A stretch of 11,866 nt of DNA from Paracoccaceae bacterium (GCA_027069385.1 JALXER010000327.1:1-11866); one strand, 5' to 3'. Counted from the first letter of the stretch, positions 1 to 7,405 are shown. The notes: generated by a model from the letters alone, not told the origin. Program-made: numbers and translations.

Positions 1-1
1 C

Positions 2-1969
2 GCCAAAGACGGTGCGCCCGATGTCGAAGACGCGGTCGTGGTTCAGGACGTGGTCGCCGATGAAGGCGACGCACCGGAAACCGACGAAGCCGCCGAACCG
101 GTCGAGACCCCCGAGGTTCAGGAACCCGACACCGAACAGCCGGTCGAAATTCGTGAACCGGTGCGGCGCAAGCCCCGTTCGCGGCGCTATAAAATTCAAG
201 AGGTGATCAAGGTTCGCCAGATCCTGCTGGTGCAGGTCGTCAAAGAGGAGCGCGGCAACAAAGGCGCTGCGGTCACCACCTATCTGTCGCTGGCCGGCCG
301 ATATTGCGTGCTTATGCCCAACACCGCGCGCGGTGGCGGGATTTCCCGCAAGATCACCAATGCATCCGACCGCAAAAAGCTCAAGGAAATTGCGTCGTCT
401 ATCCATGTGCCCACCGGTGCCGGGCTGATTGTTCGCACAGCGGGCGCACAACGCACCAAGACCGAGATCAAGCGCGATTACGAATACCTGCTGCGCCAGT
501 GGGAAGTGATCAAGGACCTGACCATGAAATCGACTGCTCCGGCACCGATTTACGAGGAAGGCTCGCTGATCAAACGCTCCATTCGCGATCTTTACAACAA
601 GCAGATCGACGAGATTTTTGTCGAGGGCGAGCGCGGCTATCGCGAGGCCAAGGACTATATGAAAATGCTGATGCCCTCGCATTCCAAGAATGTGAAGCAT
701 TACAAGGAACCGCTGCCGCTGTTCTCTCGCTATCAGGTCGAGGGCTTTCTGGCCGCGATGTTCAACCCGACTGTGCAGTTGAAATCGGGCGGCTATATCG
801 TGATCGACGTTACCGAGGCACTGGTTGCCATCGATGTGAACTCGGGCCGGGCCACCAAGGAAAAGTCGATCGAGGATACCGCCACCAAAACCAATCTGGA
901 GGCCGCCGACGAAGTGGCCCGCCAGTTGCGCCTGCGCGATCTGGCCGGTCTGATCGTGATCGACTTTATCGACATGGACGAGCGGCGCAACAATACCGCC
1001 GTTGAAAAACGCATGAAGGACCGGATCAAGAACGACCGCGCCCGCATCCAGATAGGCCGGATCAGCAGTTTTGGCCTGATGGAAATGTCGCGCCAGCGCC
1101 TGCGCCCGGGCATGTTAGAGGCCTCTACCCAGCCTTGCCCGCATTGCCACGGCACCGGTATTACGCGCTCCAACGACAGCATGTCGCTGGCAATTCTGCG
1201 CGAGTTGGAGGAAGAAGGCGTCAAACGCCGCGCCCGCGAGGTGCTGGTAACCGCGCCGATCGACGTGGCCAACTATATGCACAACGCCAAGCGCGAGCAC
1301 ATCGCGATGATCGAGGCACGCTTTGGCATTTCGATTCGCATCGACGCCAACCCGACGATGATTTCGCCCGAATACCGGATAGAGCGGTTCAAAACCGCCA
1401 CCCGGATCGTGCCGATCCCCGAGGCGCTGCCCACTATCGAAATGCCCGACATGCCCGAGTTGGAGGCCGGAGACGGCCACAATGCCGACCAGAGCGTGGA
1501 CAACGCCCCCGAAACCGCCGAGGCCGAAGCCCCCGCGCCCAAAAAGCGTCGCCGCCGTCGCCGCAGTCGCAAAAAGCCTGCCGAAAGCAATGGCGAACAA
1601 CCCGCCGTCGAAGCACCCGCCGAAAATGCGGCACAACCCCCTGCCCCCGAGGCATCTACGGCCGCCGCACCCGAGGAAGCGCCCAAGCGCAAAAAATCGC
1701 GGGTGCGTAAACGCAGCGTTAAGACCGAACCGCTTGAAACCTCGCTTGCCGTCGCCGGAGAGGACATCGTCGCGCCCGAGATTGTCGAGGTGCCCGAGGC
1801 CCAAGCCCCTGCCAAGCCGGTCAAAAAGCGTATTACCGCCAAAGCGCCGACACCGGAACCCGCACCGGAACCCGCGCCCGAAGCCGAACCGGCACCCGAA
1901 GCGGCCGAGGCCGAATCGGGCGCGAAACCGGCCAAGCGCAGTTGGTGGTCACGCAAACCTAGCGAATAA
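2..1969 (+). CDS. rne: Ribonuclease E, 5'-truncated by window edge
   Basis: Endoribonuclease E/G: cleaves single-stranded RNA in mRNA decay and rRNA/tRNA maturation, and scaffolds the degradosome. The frame is open from base 2, so the start lies upstream. The first ~45 codons are Glu/Asp/Pro-rich. They are followed by the second half of the S1 domain (KEERGNKGAAVTTYLSLAG, from ~nt 242), so the acidic stretch is an insert within S1, as in other alphaproteobacterial RNase E. The DNase I-like catalytic part has AIDVNSG (Asp at 833-835, matching E. coli D303) and IVIDFID (Asp at 962-964, matching D346). The Zn-link is CPHC at 1136-1147. The C-terminal half is low-complexity Ala/Pro/Glu with two basic patches (1541-1576 and 1685-1723) and ends in KRSWWSRKPSE. 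In Caulobacter a terminal GWW motif of RNase E binds PNPase, and SWW here is probably its counterpart. The identification is very secure. Confidence 0.97.
   Translation, partial: AKDGAPDVEDAVVVQDVVADEGDAPETDEAAEPVETPEVQEPDTEQPVEIREPVRRKPRSRRYKIQEVIKVRQILLVQVVKEERGNKGAAVTTYLSLAGRYCVLMPNTARGGGISRKITNASDRKKLKEIASSIHVPTGAGLIVRTAGAQRTKTEIKRDYEYLLRQWEVIKDLTMKSTAPAPIYEEGSLIKRSIRDLYNKQIDEIFVEGERGYREAKDYMKMLMPSHSKNVKHYKEPLPLFSRYQVEGFLAAMFNPTVQLKSGGYIVIDVTEALVAIDVNSGRATKEKSIEDTATKTNLEAADEVARQLRLRDLAGLIVIDFIDMDERRNNTAVEKRMKDRIKNDRARIQIGRISSFGLMEMSRQRLRPGMLEASTQPCPHCHGTGITRSNDSMSLAILRELEEEGVKRRAREVLVTAPIDVANYMHNAKREHIAMIEARFGISIRIDANPTMISPEYRIERFKTATRIVPIPEALPTIEMPDMPELEAGDGHNADQSVDNAPETAEAEAPAPKKRRRRRRSRKKPAESNGEQPAVEAPAENAAQPPAPEASTAAAPEEAPKRKKSRVRKRSVKTEPLETSLAVAGEDIVAPEIVEVPEAQAPAKPVKKRITAKAPTPEPAPEPAPEAEPAPEAAEAESGAKPAKRSWWSRKPSE
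1541..1576 (+). other. Arginine-rich RNA-binding patch in RNase E
   Basis: Twelve codons encode KKRRRRRRSRKK inside the otherwise acidic, Ala/Pro-rich C-terminal region of RNase E. A second basic block, KRKKSRVRKRSVK, lies at 1685-1723. Basic segments in the non-catalytic half of RNase E generally bind RNA, and in Caulobacter they contribute to degradosome condensates. That role is inferred here from family knowledge. Confidence 0.6.
1849..1908 (+). repeat. Short Pro-Glu/Ala tandem repeat in rne 3' end
   Basis: Imperfect 6-nt units of the type ccggaa/cccgaa alternating with gca/gcg encode a run of PEPAPEP / PAPEAEPAPEA. This is typical low-complexity linker sequence of RNase E tails. Unit number probably varies between strains, but that cannot be seen from one sequence. 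Confidence 0.6.
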
Positions 1970-1978
1970 CCTGCATCG

Positions 1979-2003
1979 CCCCGCCTTACCGGCGGGGCTT
2001 TGC
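1979..2003. terminator. Convergent hairpin terminator between rne and the aminotransferase gene
   Basis: A perfect 7-bp GC stem, CCCCGCC (1979-1985) with GGCGGGG (1991-1997) around loop ttacc, is followed on the + strand by a T-rich stretch (cttTgcTTTg). It begins 9 bp after the rne stop. The aminotransferase stop codon (1986-1988) lies in the loop, so the hairpin probably ends transcription from the rne side and may also serve the converging gene. On the - strand the stem is not followed by a clear T-run, so bidirectional use is uncertain. Confidence 0.7.
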
Positions 2004-3137
2004 TTTGTACCACGCCTGCAAACGCGCCACGCCCTCTTGCATATCCTCGGTGGACCCCGCATAGGAAAACCGCAAGGTCCGGTGCCCGCGCACCGGATCG
2101 AAATCAAGGCCCGGCGTCGCCGCAACTCCGGCCTGTTCCAGTAATTCGCGCGACAGGTCCAGACTGTTATCGGTCAGCTCCGACACATCGGCATAGATGT
2201 AGAACGCCCCCTCGGGCGCGGCAAACCGGCCAAAACCCGCCTTGGGCAACCCGTCTAGCAGCACCTGCCGGTTGCGGGTATAGACCGCCAGATTTTCCTG
2301 CAACTCGTCCTCGCAATCCAGCGCCGCCAGCGCCGCAACCTGACTGGCATGCGAAGCACAGATAAACAGGTTCTGGCTAAGCCGCTCGATGCGCCGTACA
2401 TGGGCCTTGGGCACCACCATCCAGCCCACCCGCCAACCGGTCATGGAAAAATACTTGGAAAAAGAGTTGATCACATAGGCCGAATCGCTGATTTCCAGCG
2501 CCGTTACCGCCTTTTTGCCATATTCAATGCCGTGATAGATTTCGTCCGAGATGAACGCAACGCCGTTTTGCGCGCAGGCTTCGCTGAGCGCGCTCAACCG
2601 GCTTCGGCCCAGCATCGTGCCGGTGGGGTTGGAAGGGCTGGCAACCAGCAATCCGTCCAGCGCGTTCGCCCGCACCTGCTCGGGGGTGGGTTGGAAATTG
2701 CTGTCGGCACCGGTTTCAAGGCGCACCGGTTCCAGCCCCAGCGATTTCAGGATATTGCGATAGCTCGGATAGCCCGGATCGCCGATGCCCACCCGCGCGC
2801 CGGTATCGAACAGGCTGATAAACCCCAGCAAAAACCCCGCCGAGGACCCCGCCGTTACCACCACCTGTTCCGGGTCCAGCGTCACGCCGTACCACGCCTG
2901 ATACATGCGGGCGATTCGGGCGCGCAACTCCGGCAGGCCCAGCGCCACGGTATAGCCCAGCGGTGCGTCGGCCATTTTCTGCCCTAGCGCGGCAATGGCG
3001 GCTTTGGGCGCTCCGGTTCCCGGCTGGCCCACCTCCATATGGATAATGTGGCGACCCGTGGCTTCGGCCGCGCGTGCGGATTCCATCACATCCATCACAA
3101 TAAAGGGATCAACCTCGCCCCTACTTGAAACTCCCAT
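1986..3137 (-). CDS. Class I/II PLP-dependent aminotransferase
   Basis: 383 aa fold-type I aminotransferase of the aspartate aminotransferase superfamily. It transfers an amino group between an amino acid and a 2-oxo acid in the cytosol; the substrate cannot be read from the sequence. Landmarks: MEVGQPGTGAP near residue 40, GDPGYPSY (119-126), SPSNPTGT (168-175, with the PLP-contacting Asn170), SDEIYHG (Asp198 and Tyr201), the Schiff-base lysine in SFSKYFSMTGWR (Lys228) and the carboxylate-binding Arg in LRFSYAG (Arg356). An in-frame extension upstream to 3209 is possible, but ATG at 3135-3137 has an ideal AAGGAG at 3145-3150 with 7-nt spacing and gives the usual family length. It is convergent with rne and divergent from the DsbA-like gene. 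Rhodobacterales genomes often annotate such proteins loosely as aspartate or aromatic aminotransferase, so I give no symbol. Confidence 0.93.
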   Translation of the reverse strand: MGVSSRGEVDPFIVMDVMESARAAEATGRHIIHMEVGQPGTGAPKAAIAALGQKMADAPLGYTVALGLPELRARIARMYQAWYGVTLDPEQVVVTAGSSAGFLLGFISLFDTGARVGIGDPGYPSYRNILKSLGLEPVRLETGADSNFQPTPEQVRANALDGLLVASPSNPTGTMLGRSRLSALSEACAQNGVAFISDEIYHGIEYGKKAVTALEISDSAYVINSFSKYFSMTGWRVGWMVVPKAHVRRIERLSQNLFICASHASQVAALAALDCEDELQENLAVYTRNRQVLLDGLPKAGFGRFAAPEGAFYIYADVSELTDNSLDLSRELLEQAGVAATPGLDFDPVRGHRTLRFSYAGSTEDMQEGVARLQAWYKAKPRR

Positions 3138-3144
3138 CAAAATG

Positions 3145-3150
3145 CTCCTT
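3145..3150 (-). promoter_or_regulatory. Ribosome binding site of the aminotransferase gene
   Basis: AAGGAG on the - strand, 7 nt before ATG at 3137. It decides the start in favour of the product beginning MGVSSRGEVDPF rather than a longer in-frame extension. Confidence 0.85.
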
Positions 3151-3163
3151 ACTGCGCGCAACT

Positions 3164-3193
3164 CTAATGACGTTATTGTGTGTGGCGCGTCAA
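3164..3193 (-). promoter_or_regulatory. Possible sigma-70-type promoter for the aminotransferase gene
   Basis: On the - strand, TTGACG (3188-3193, 5/6 to the -35 consensus) and CATTAG (3164-3169, 3/6 to -10) are separated by 18 bp. Transcription would start about 20 nt before the ATG, just upstream of the Shine-Dalgarno. The -10 match is weak. The 90-bp divergent gap must also hold a promoter for the DsbA-like gene, which I could not pick out. Confidence 0.35.
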
Positions 3194-3227
3194 GCCATGC
3201 CGGAAACAAAACAGGATCGAACCACCT

Positions 3228-3965
3228 ATGCGTAAGCTTTTCCTAGCCGCCCTTTTTGGCCTGAGTGCCACTTTTTCCAGCGCCCAGACCGTTGCGCTCG
3301 ATTCGCCTGAATTCGGCGAGGCGGTGCGGGCCTATCTGATGGAAAACCCGCAGGTCATCATGGAGGCCGTGGCGGTGCTGCAACAACGCGAAGCCGAAGC
3401 CGAGGCCCAGAACGACCTGACCCTTGTTCAGGATAACTACGACGACATCTTTTATGACGGCTATTCACATGTGGCGGGCAATCCCGACGGGACGATTCTG
3501 ATGGTCGAGTTTCAGGATTATAAATGCGGCTATTGCAAACGCGCCCACCCCGAAATCCAGCAGCTTTTGGCAGACAATGACGACATCCGGCTGGTGATCA
3601 AGGAATTCCCGATTCTGGGCGAAGAAAGCGTTCTTGCCTCGCGCGGGGCCGTGGCGGTGCTGATCAACGAATCCAGCGAGGTGTACGAAACCATGAACGA
3701 CAGCTTGATGCGCTTTAACGGGCCGATCACCGAGGATATTCTGGTTGAAATCGCCGATGCAGCCGGCGCGGACAGCGCCAGAATGCTGGAAATGATGAAC
3801 ACGCCGATCGTAACGCAGGTGATCCAGTCCAACCGCATTCTGGGCCAGCGCTTGCAAATCAGCGGCACCCCCACCTTTGTTGTCGCCGACCAGATGCTGC
3901 GCGGATACCTGCCGCTGGCCAGCATGCAAGCGCTGATTGACGAGACCCGTCAGGCCCTGAACTAG
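3228..3965 (+). CDS. Periplasmic DsbA-family thiol oxidoreductase, ScsC-like
   Basis: 245 aa secreted thioredoxin-fold protein that should oxidise or isomerise disulfides in periplasmic proteins. The N-terminus MRKLFLAALFGLSATFSSA is a Sec signal peptide with a likely cut after SSA (residue 19). Residues ~26-62 form a charged helical segment (PEFGEAVRAYLMENPQVIME, then a Gln/Glu-rich stretch) resembling the N-terminal trimerisation stalk of ScsC-type proteins. The thioredoxin fold follows, with active site CGYC (Cys100, Cys103) and the conserved cis-proline in SGTPTFVV (Pro215). ATG at 3228 is chosen because it begins the signal peptide; an in-frame upstream GTG would bury it. The Shine-Dalgarno is weak (AGGA at 3213-3216). 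It lies upstream of accB with a probable terminator between, so it is likely a separate unit. The family is clear, but oxidase versus isomerase is not decided. Confidence 0.9.
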   Translation: MRKLFLAALFGLSATFSSAQTVALDSPEFGEAVRAYLMENPQVIMEAVAVLQQREAEAEAQNDLTLVQDNYDDIFYDGYSHVAGNPDGTILMVEFQDYKCGYCKRAHPEIQQLLADNDDIRLVIKEFPILGEESVLASRGAVAVLINESSEVYETMNDSLMRFNGPITEDILVEIADAAGADSARMLEMMNTPIVTQVIQSNRILGQRLQISGTPTFVVADQMLRGYLPLASMQALIDETRQALN

Positions 3966-3982
3966 CGCGGTTTAGCGCTTTT
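3964..3982 (+). terminator. Short hairpin terminator after the DsbA-like gene
   Basis: AGCGC (3964-3968) pairs with GCGCT (3975-3979) around loop ggttta, followed by TTT. The stem begins in the stop codon. It is short (5 bp), so termination may be partial. The T-run also overlaps the possible -35 of the accB promoter. Confidence 0.45.
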
Positions 3983-4007
3983 CAGCCGCCGCAATTGGGC
4001 GTATAGT
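3979..4007 (+). promoter_or_regulatory. Possible promoter of accB-accC
   Basis: TTTTCA (3979-3984, 4/6 to -35) and TATAGT (4002-4007, 5/6 to -10) are separated by 17 bp. A start near 4014 would give a leader of about 27 nt before the accB ATG at 4041. This fits accB and accC as an operon separate from the upstream thiol oxidoreductase gene. Confidence 0.5.
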
Positions 4008-4030
4008 CGGGTGGATTTGAAAAAACACCC

Positions 4031-4035
4031 GAGGG
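4031..4035 (+). promoter_or_regulatory. Ribosome binding site of accB
   Basis: GAGGG 5 nt before ATG at 4041. It supports that start over the upstream in-frame GTG at 4011, which would place the Shine-Dalgarno inside the coding region. Confidence 0.75.
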
Positions 4036-4040
4036 ATAAA

Positions 4041-4529
4041 ATGGGCAATAAAAAACAGGACTCCGACGTAGAGTTTATCCAGTCGCTTTCGCAAATTCTT
4101 AAGGCAAATGACCTGACCGAGATCGAGGTCTCGCGTGCCTATGGTGAAAATGATGTGTTGGAAGTGCGGGTTGCACGCCAGATGCAGGCCGCAGTGGCGG
4201 CGCCGGTGGCCGCACCTGCCCCCGCCGTTGCTGCCGCCGCGCCTGCCCCGTCAGCCCCTGCCGCCGTCGCCCCGTCAAGCGACCCGGCCGATGATCCAGG
4301 CGCGGTTGCCTCGCCCATGGTTGGCACGGTCTATCTGGCCCCCGAACCGGGTGCGGACCCGTTCGTTTCGGTGGGTGACAAGGTGGCCGAGGGCCAGACC
4401 ATCCTGATTATCGAAGCCATGAAAACCATGAACCAGATTCCGGCCCCGCGTGCCGGTGTGGTCAAACGCATTCTGGTTGATGATGGTTCCGCTGCCGAGT
4501 TTGGCACGCCGCTTGTCATCATCGAATAG
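4041..4529 (+). CDS. accB: Acetyl-CoA carboxylase biotin carboxyl carrier protein
   Basis: 162 aa carrier subunit of acetyl-CoA carboxylase, which makes malonyl-CoA for fatty acid synthesis. The N-terminal ~48 residues form the oligomerisation segment (VEFIQSLSQILKANDLTEIE). Residues ~50-90 are a mobile Ala/Pro linker. The C-terminal biotinyl domain (from ~91) carries the AccB-specific thumb PEPGADPF (101-108) and the biotinylation site EAMKTM with target Lys128. EAMKTM in place of the enterobacterial EAMKMM is common in alphaproteobacteria. accC follows 15 bp downstream and encodes the enzyme that carboxylates this biotin, so the two should be co-transcribed in stoichiometric amounts. Confidence 0.97.
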   Translation: MGNKKQDSDVEFIQSLSQILKANDLTEIEVSRAYGENDVLEVRVARQMQAAVAAPVAAPAPAVAAAAPAPSAPAAVAPSSDPADDPGAVASPMVGTVYLAPEPGADPFVSVGDKVAEGQTILIIEAMKTMNQIPAPRAGVVKRILVDDGSAAEFGTPLVIIE

Positions 4530-4544
4530 GCGGGGCGCGCAACC

Positions 4545-5894
4545 ATGTTCCAGAAAATCCTGATTGCCAATCGTGGTGAAATCGCCCTTCGCGTGATACG
4601 GGCCTGCCGCGAAATGGGCATCAAGTCGGTCGCCGTGCATTCGACCGCCGATGCGGATGCGATGCATGTGCGCATGGCTGACGAAAGCGTGTGCATCGGC
4701 CCGCCCTCGGGCACGCACAGCTATCTGTCGATCCCCAACCTGATTTCGGCCTGCGAGATTACCGGCGCCGAGGCCATTCACCCGGGTTACGGTTTTCTGT
4801 CAGAAAACGCCGATTTCGTACAGGTGTTAGAGGATCACGGCCTGACATTCATCGGCCCGACCGCCGAACACATTCGCACCATGGGCGATAAAATCACCGC
4901 CAAGGACACGATGAAAAGGCTGGGTGTGCCCTGTGTGCCCGGCTCGGATGGCGGCGTGGACACGATCGAGGAAGCGCGCAAAATCGCCGCCGATATGGGG
5001 TATCCGGTGATCATCAAGGCCACCGCCGGCGGTGGCGGGCGCGGCATGAAGGTGGCCAATTCCGCCGATGAACTGGACATCGCCTTTTCCACCGCCCGCT
5101 CCGAGGGCAAATCGGTGTTTGGCAATGACGAGGTCTATATCGAAAAATACCTGACCCTGCCCCGCCACATCGAAATTCAGGTTTTCGGCGATGGCAAGGG
5201 CGGCGCTGTCCATCTGGGAGAGCGCGACTGCTCGCTGCAACGCCGCCATCAAAAGGTATTCGAGGAGGCCCCCTCGCCGGTCATCGACGAGGCCACCCGC
5301 CAGAAAATCGGCAAGGTTTGCGCCGATGCGATTGCCACTATCAACTATGCAGGCGCGGGCACGATCGAATTTCTGTATGAAAACGGCGAATTCTATTTCA
5401 TCGAAATGAATACCCGTTTGCAGGTGGAACATCCGGTCACCGAGGCCATTTTCGGCATCGATCTGGTGCGCGAACAGATTCGCGTTGCCGAAGGGCTGCC
5501 GCTGTCATTCACGCAGGACGACCTGAAAATCAACGGCCATGCCATCGAATGCCGGATCAACGCTGAAAAAGTGCCCGAATTCCGCCCCTCTCCGGGGACG
5601 GTGCACCAGTATCACGCGCCCGGCGGGCTGGGGGTGCGCATGGACAGCGCCATCTATGACGGCTATGTCATTCCGCCCCATTACGACAGCCTGATCGGCA
5701 AGCTGATTGTCCACGCCGCCGACCGCCCCGCCGCGCTGGCCCGCCTGCATCGCGCCCTTGGCGAACTGGTGGTCGAAGGGATCGACACCACCTGCCCGCT
5801 TTTTCATGCATTGCTGCGCGAAAAGGCCGTGCAGACCGGCGAATATACCATTCACTGGCTGGAACAATGGCTGGAAACCGATCCGGAAATCTAG
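4545..5894 (+). CDS. accC: Acetyl-CoA carboxylase, biotin carboxylase subunit
   Basis: 449 aa ATP-grasp enzyme, full length for AccC. It carboxylates AccB-bound biotin with bicarbonate and ATP, the first half-reaction of acetyl-CoA carboxylase. Visible in order: the biotin carboxylase N-terminal domain (KILIANRGEIALRVIRACRE), MGDK (Lys116) and IIKAT (Lys159) for ATP, the glycine-rich loop AGGGGRGM (161-168), RDCSLQRRHQK (227-237) with the conserved Cys and His, and EMNTRLQVEHPVTE with metal and catalytic residues Glu287, Asn289, Arg291 and Glu295. It is translationally close to accB (15 bp) and aat (1 bp). The Shine-Dalgarno is a weak G-rich stretch, which suggests coupling to accB. No key residue is missing. 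Confidence 0.98.
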   Translation: MFQKILIANRGEIALRVIRACREMGIKSVAVHSTADADAMHVRMADESVCIGPPSGTHSYLSIPNLISACEITGAEAIHPGYGFLSENADFVQVLEDHGLTFIGPTAEHIRTMGDKITAKDTMKRLGVPCVPGSDGGVDTIEEARKIAADMGYPVIIKATAGGGGRGMKVANSADELDIAFSTARSEGKSVFGNDEVYIEKYLTLPRHIEIQVFGDGKGGAVHLGERDCSLQRRHQKVFEEAPSPVIDEATRQKIGKVCADAIATINYAGAGTIEFLYENGEFYFIEMNTRLQVEHPVTEAIFGIDLVREQIRVAEGLPLSFTQDDLKINGHAIECRINAEKVPEFRPSPGTVHQYHAPGGLGVRMDSAIYDGYVIPPHYDSLIGKLIVHAADRPAALARLHRALGELVVEGIDTTCPLFHALLREKAVQTGEYTIHWLEQWLETDPEI

Positions 5895-5895
5895 C

Positions 5896-6534
5896 GTGAG
5901 CGATAAAATCACCCCCGAATTGCTGCTTTATGCCTATGCGTCGGGGGTGTTTCCCATGGCCGAATCGGCCCAGTCCGACGAGGTACTGTGGATCGACCCA
6001 AAACGGCGCGGGGTGTTACCGCTGGATCGGTTCCATATTTCCAAAAGCCTGCGCAAGGTGCTGCGATCAAACCGGTTCAGGGTGACCATCGACACCCGTT
6101 TCGAGCAGGTCATCCGTTCCTGCGCCGCCCGCGAGGAAACCTGGATCAACGCCGAAATTTTTGCCCTCTATTCAAAGCTTCACCAGATGGGCAGCGCCCA
6201 TTCGGTCGAGGTCTGGGACGGGCAGGAACTGGCCGGTGGTGCCTACGGCATCGCGCTTTACGGGGCGTTTTTTGGCGAAAGTATGTTTTCGGCGCAAAGC
6301 AACGGCTCCAAAATTGCGCTGGCTGCGCTGGTTATGCGGTTGCGGATCGGCGGGTTCAGCCTGCTGGACACCCAGTTCCTGACCGACCATCTGGCCAGCC
6401 TTGGCGCGGTCGAAATATCGCGCGCCGAGTATCACCGGCAGTTGGAACACGCCATGACCATCGACGCCGATTTTGCCAAAATGCCCGAATTGACGACCTA
6501 TTCGATCTCGCAGCTAAGCACCCAGATGTCGTAA
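5896..6534 (+). CDS. aat: Leucyl/phenylalanyl-tRNA--protein transferase
   Basis: 212 aa cytosolic GNAT-fold enzyme. It transfers Leu or Phe from aminoacyl-tRNA to proteins with N-terminal Lys or Arg, creating N-degrons for ClpS/ClpAP. Family motifs: YASGVFPMAES (14-24), LWIDPKRRGVLPLD (31-44), the central AGGAYGIALYGAFFGESMFS (113-132, with the typical GESMFS) and GGFSLLDTQFLTDHLASLGA (152-171), whose Asp158 matches the catalytically important Asp186 of E. coli. The start is taken as GTG at 5896, one base after the accC stop, giving MSDKITPELLLYAYASG. Any earlier start would run into accC in another frame. The Shine-Dalgarno is poor (CGGA), so translation is probably coupled to accC. Its 3' end overlaps the DUF2155 gene on the other strand by 37 bp. 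Confidence 0.95.
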   Translation: MSDKITPELLLYAYASGVFPMAESAQSDEVLWIDPKRRGVLPLDRFHISKSLRKVLRSNRFRVTIDTRFEQVIRSCAAREETWINAEIFALYSKLHQMGSAHSVEVWDGQELAGGAYGIALYGAFFGESMFSAQSNGSKIALAALVMRLRIGGFSLLDTQFLTDHLASLGAVEISRAEYHRQLEHAMTIDADFAKMPELTTYSISQLSTQMS

Positions 6535-6947
6535 CGCGGGTGGTCCAGCGCCGACAGCGCCGGGCTGGAGGCAATCATCCAGCCATAGAAATCGGGTTCT
6601 TCATGGCGGATATCGCGAATCTTCAGCAGCGCAAAGGCGTCTTTGTTCACGTCGCCGGGCGGATAGCGGCAGGCCTCTAACGTGACCTCCAGCCGCTCGA
6701 ATTGCAGGGTTTCACCAACGTCCATGGCGAAATTGCCAACCGAACCGGTGATCCGGTCAAGCCCGCGCAGAATCGCGCCAATGCCCTCATCCGAATTGGC
6801 GCTGCGCTCGCCGGAAAAATTGAATTCCGGCAGGTTCAGGTCATTCTGGATGGTCGATTCCTCGATGGATGGCAGCGGAGTTTCGAAAATCTCCTGAGCC
6901 AGTGCCGGATGGGCAAGCAATGCAAAAATCAGCAGGACAGGTTTCAT
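6498..6947 (-). CDS. Secreted DUF2155-domain protein
   Basis: 149 aa exported protein of a small alphaproteobacterial family of unknown function. MKPVLLIFALLAHPALA is a Sec signal peptide (cut after ~17). The middle (residues ~32-56) is polar and poorly ordered. The DUF2155 domain begins at RGLDRITGSVGNF (61-73) and ends in the hallmark GWMIASSPALSALDHPRYDI (122-141) followed by WVLSC. Cys93 and Cys146 could form a disulfide after export. The start overlaps the mlaD stop by ATGA, and the stop lies inside the 3' end of convergent aat. It is the last gene of the clpX-NDUFA12-mlaD run. Related proteins are sometimes annotated as cellulase-like, which nothing here supports. Function unknown; envelope location likely. 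Confidence 0.88.
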   Translation of the reverse strand: MKPVLLIFALLAHPALAQEIFETPLPSIEESTIQNDLNLPEFNFSGERSANSDEGIGAILRGLDRITGSVGNFAMDVGETLQFERLEVTLEACRYPPGDVNKDAFALLKIRDIRHEEPDFYGWMIASSPALSALDHPRYDIWVLSCEIE

Positions 6948-7402
6948 TGGGGCGGGTTTTCATCCGGTTTGGTGACAAATTTCATCAGCAAATTGATCAG
7001 GCTAAGCGACCCTTGGGTATAGATCACCTCTTCTCCGTCGAGCAGGTTGATGTCGGCCCCGCCCGGTGTCAGCTCCAGAAAAGAGCCACCAAGCAGCCCC
7101 TCGCTGGCGACCTTTGCCTCGGAATCCTCGGGGATCAGCACATCGTTGCGTACCGAAAACTCGGCCACCGCCTGATAGGTTTGCCGGTCCAGACGCAGCC
7201 CGGTCAGCGTGCCGACCTTGACGCCGGCCAAGCGGACCTCGTCCCCCACGTTCAGCCCCTCGGCGGTGGTAAACCGCGCCTGCAGGGTGATTTCGTCAGC
7301 GCCGCCCGAAAAACCGGTGCTTTGACCGGCATAGATCACGAAACCGACCGCCGTAGCAACTACGACGGCCCCGACCAGCGTTTCTGTGATGTTGTTTGCC
7401 AT
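6944..7402 (-). CDS. mlaD: MlaD-like MCE-domain lipid transport protein
   Basis: 152 aa inner-membrane-anchored MCE protein. MlaD is the substrate-binding ring of the Mla ABC system that shuttles phospholipids between the outer and inner membranes. Residues ~8-26 are a single transmembrane helix (LVGAVVVATAVGFVIYAG). The MCE domain follows: ITLQARFTTAEGLNVGDEVR, then LAGVKVGTLTGLRL, then EGLLGGSFLEL. The short hydrophobic tail (LINLLMKFV) matches the central pore helix of MlaD. It is shorter than the 183-aa E. coli protein, mainly after the MCE core. No mlaE or mlaF permease/ATPase gene is adjacent, so its partners must be elsewhere. It lies 3 bp after the NDUFA12-like gene and overlaps the DUF2155 gene by 4 bp. 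The symbol rests on domain architecture. Confidence 0.88.
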   Translation of the reverse strand: MANNITETLVGAVVVATAVGFVIYAGQSTGFSGGADEITLQARFTTAEGLNVGDEVRLAGVKVGTLTGLRLDRQTYQAVAEFSVRNDVLIPEDSEAKVASEGLLGGSFLELTPGGADINLLDGEEVIYTQGSLSLINLLMKFVTKPDENPPQ

Positions 7403-7405
7403 GCG

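Noticed and set aside
304..1005. 233-codon frame on the + strand inside rne
   Set aside because: It lies within the catalytic region of RNase E in another frame. The Arg/Gln-rich composition is that of a frame-shadow, with no recognisable domain.
1273..2013. Long antisense frame of 246 codons opposite the rne tail
   Set aside because: The codon bias of the Ala/Pro/Glu-rich rne tail leaves the other strand open. The product is low-complexity Ser/Gly/Ala with no family features.
6544..6569. TCCAGC...GCTGGA hairpin near the aat/DUF2155 junction as a terminator
   Set aside because: It lies inside the coding region for the conserved SSPALSALDHP motif, has no T-run, and is explained by codon choice.
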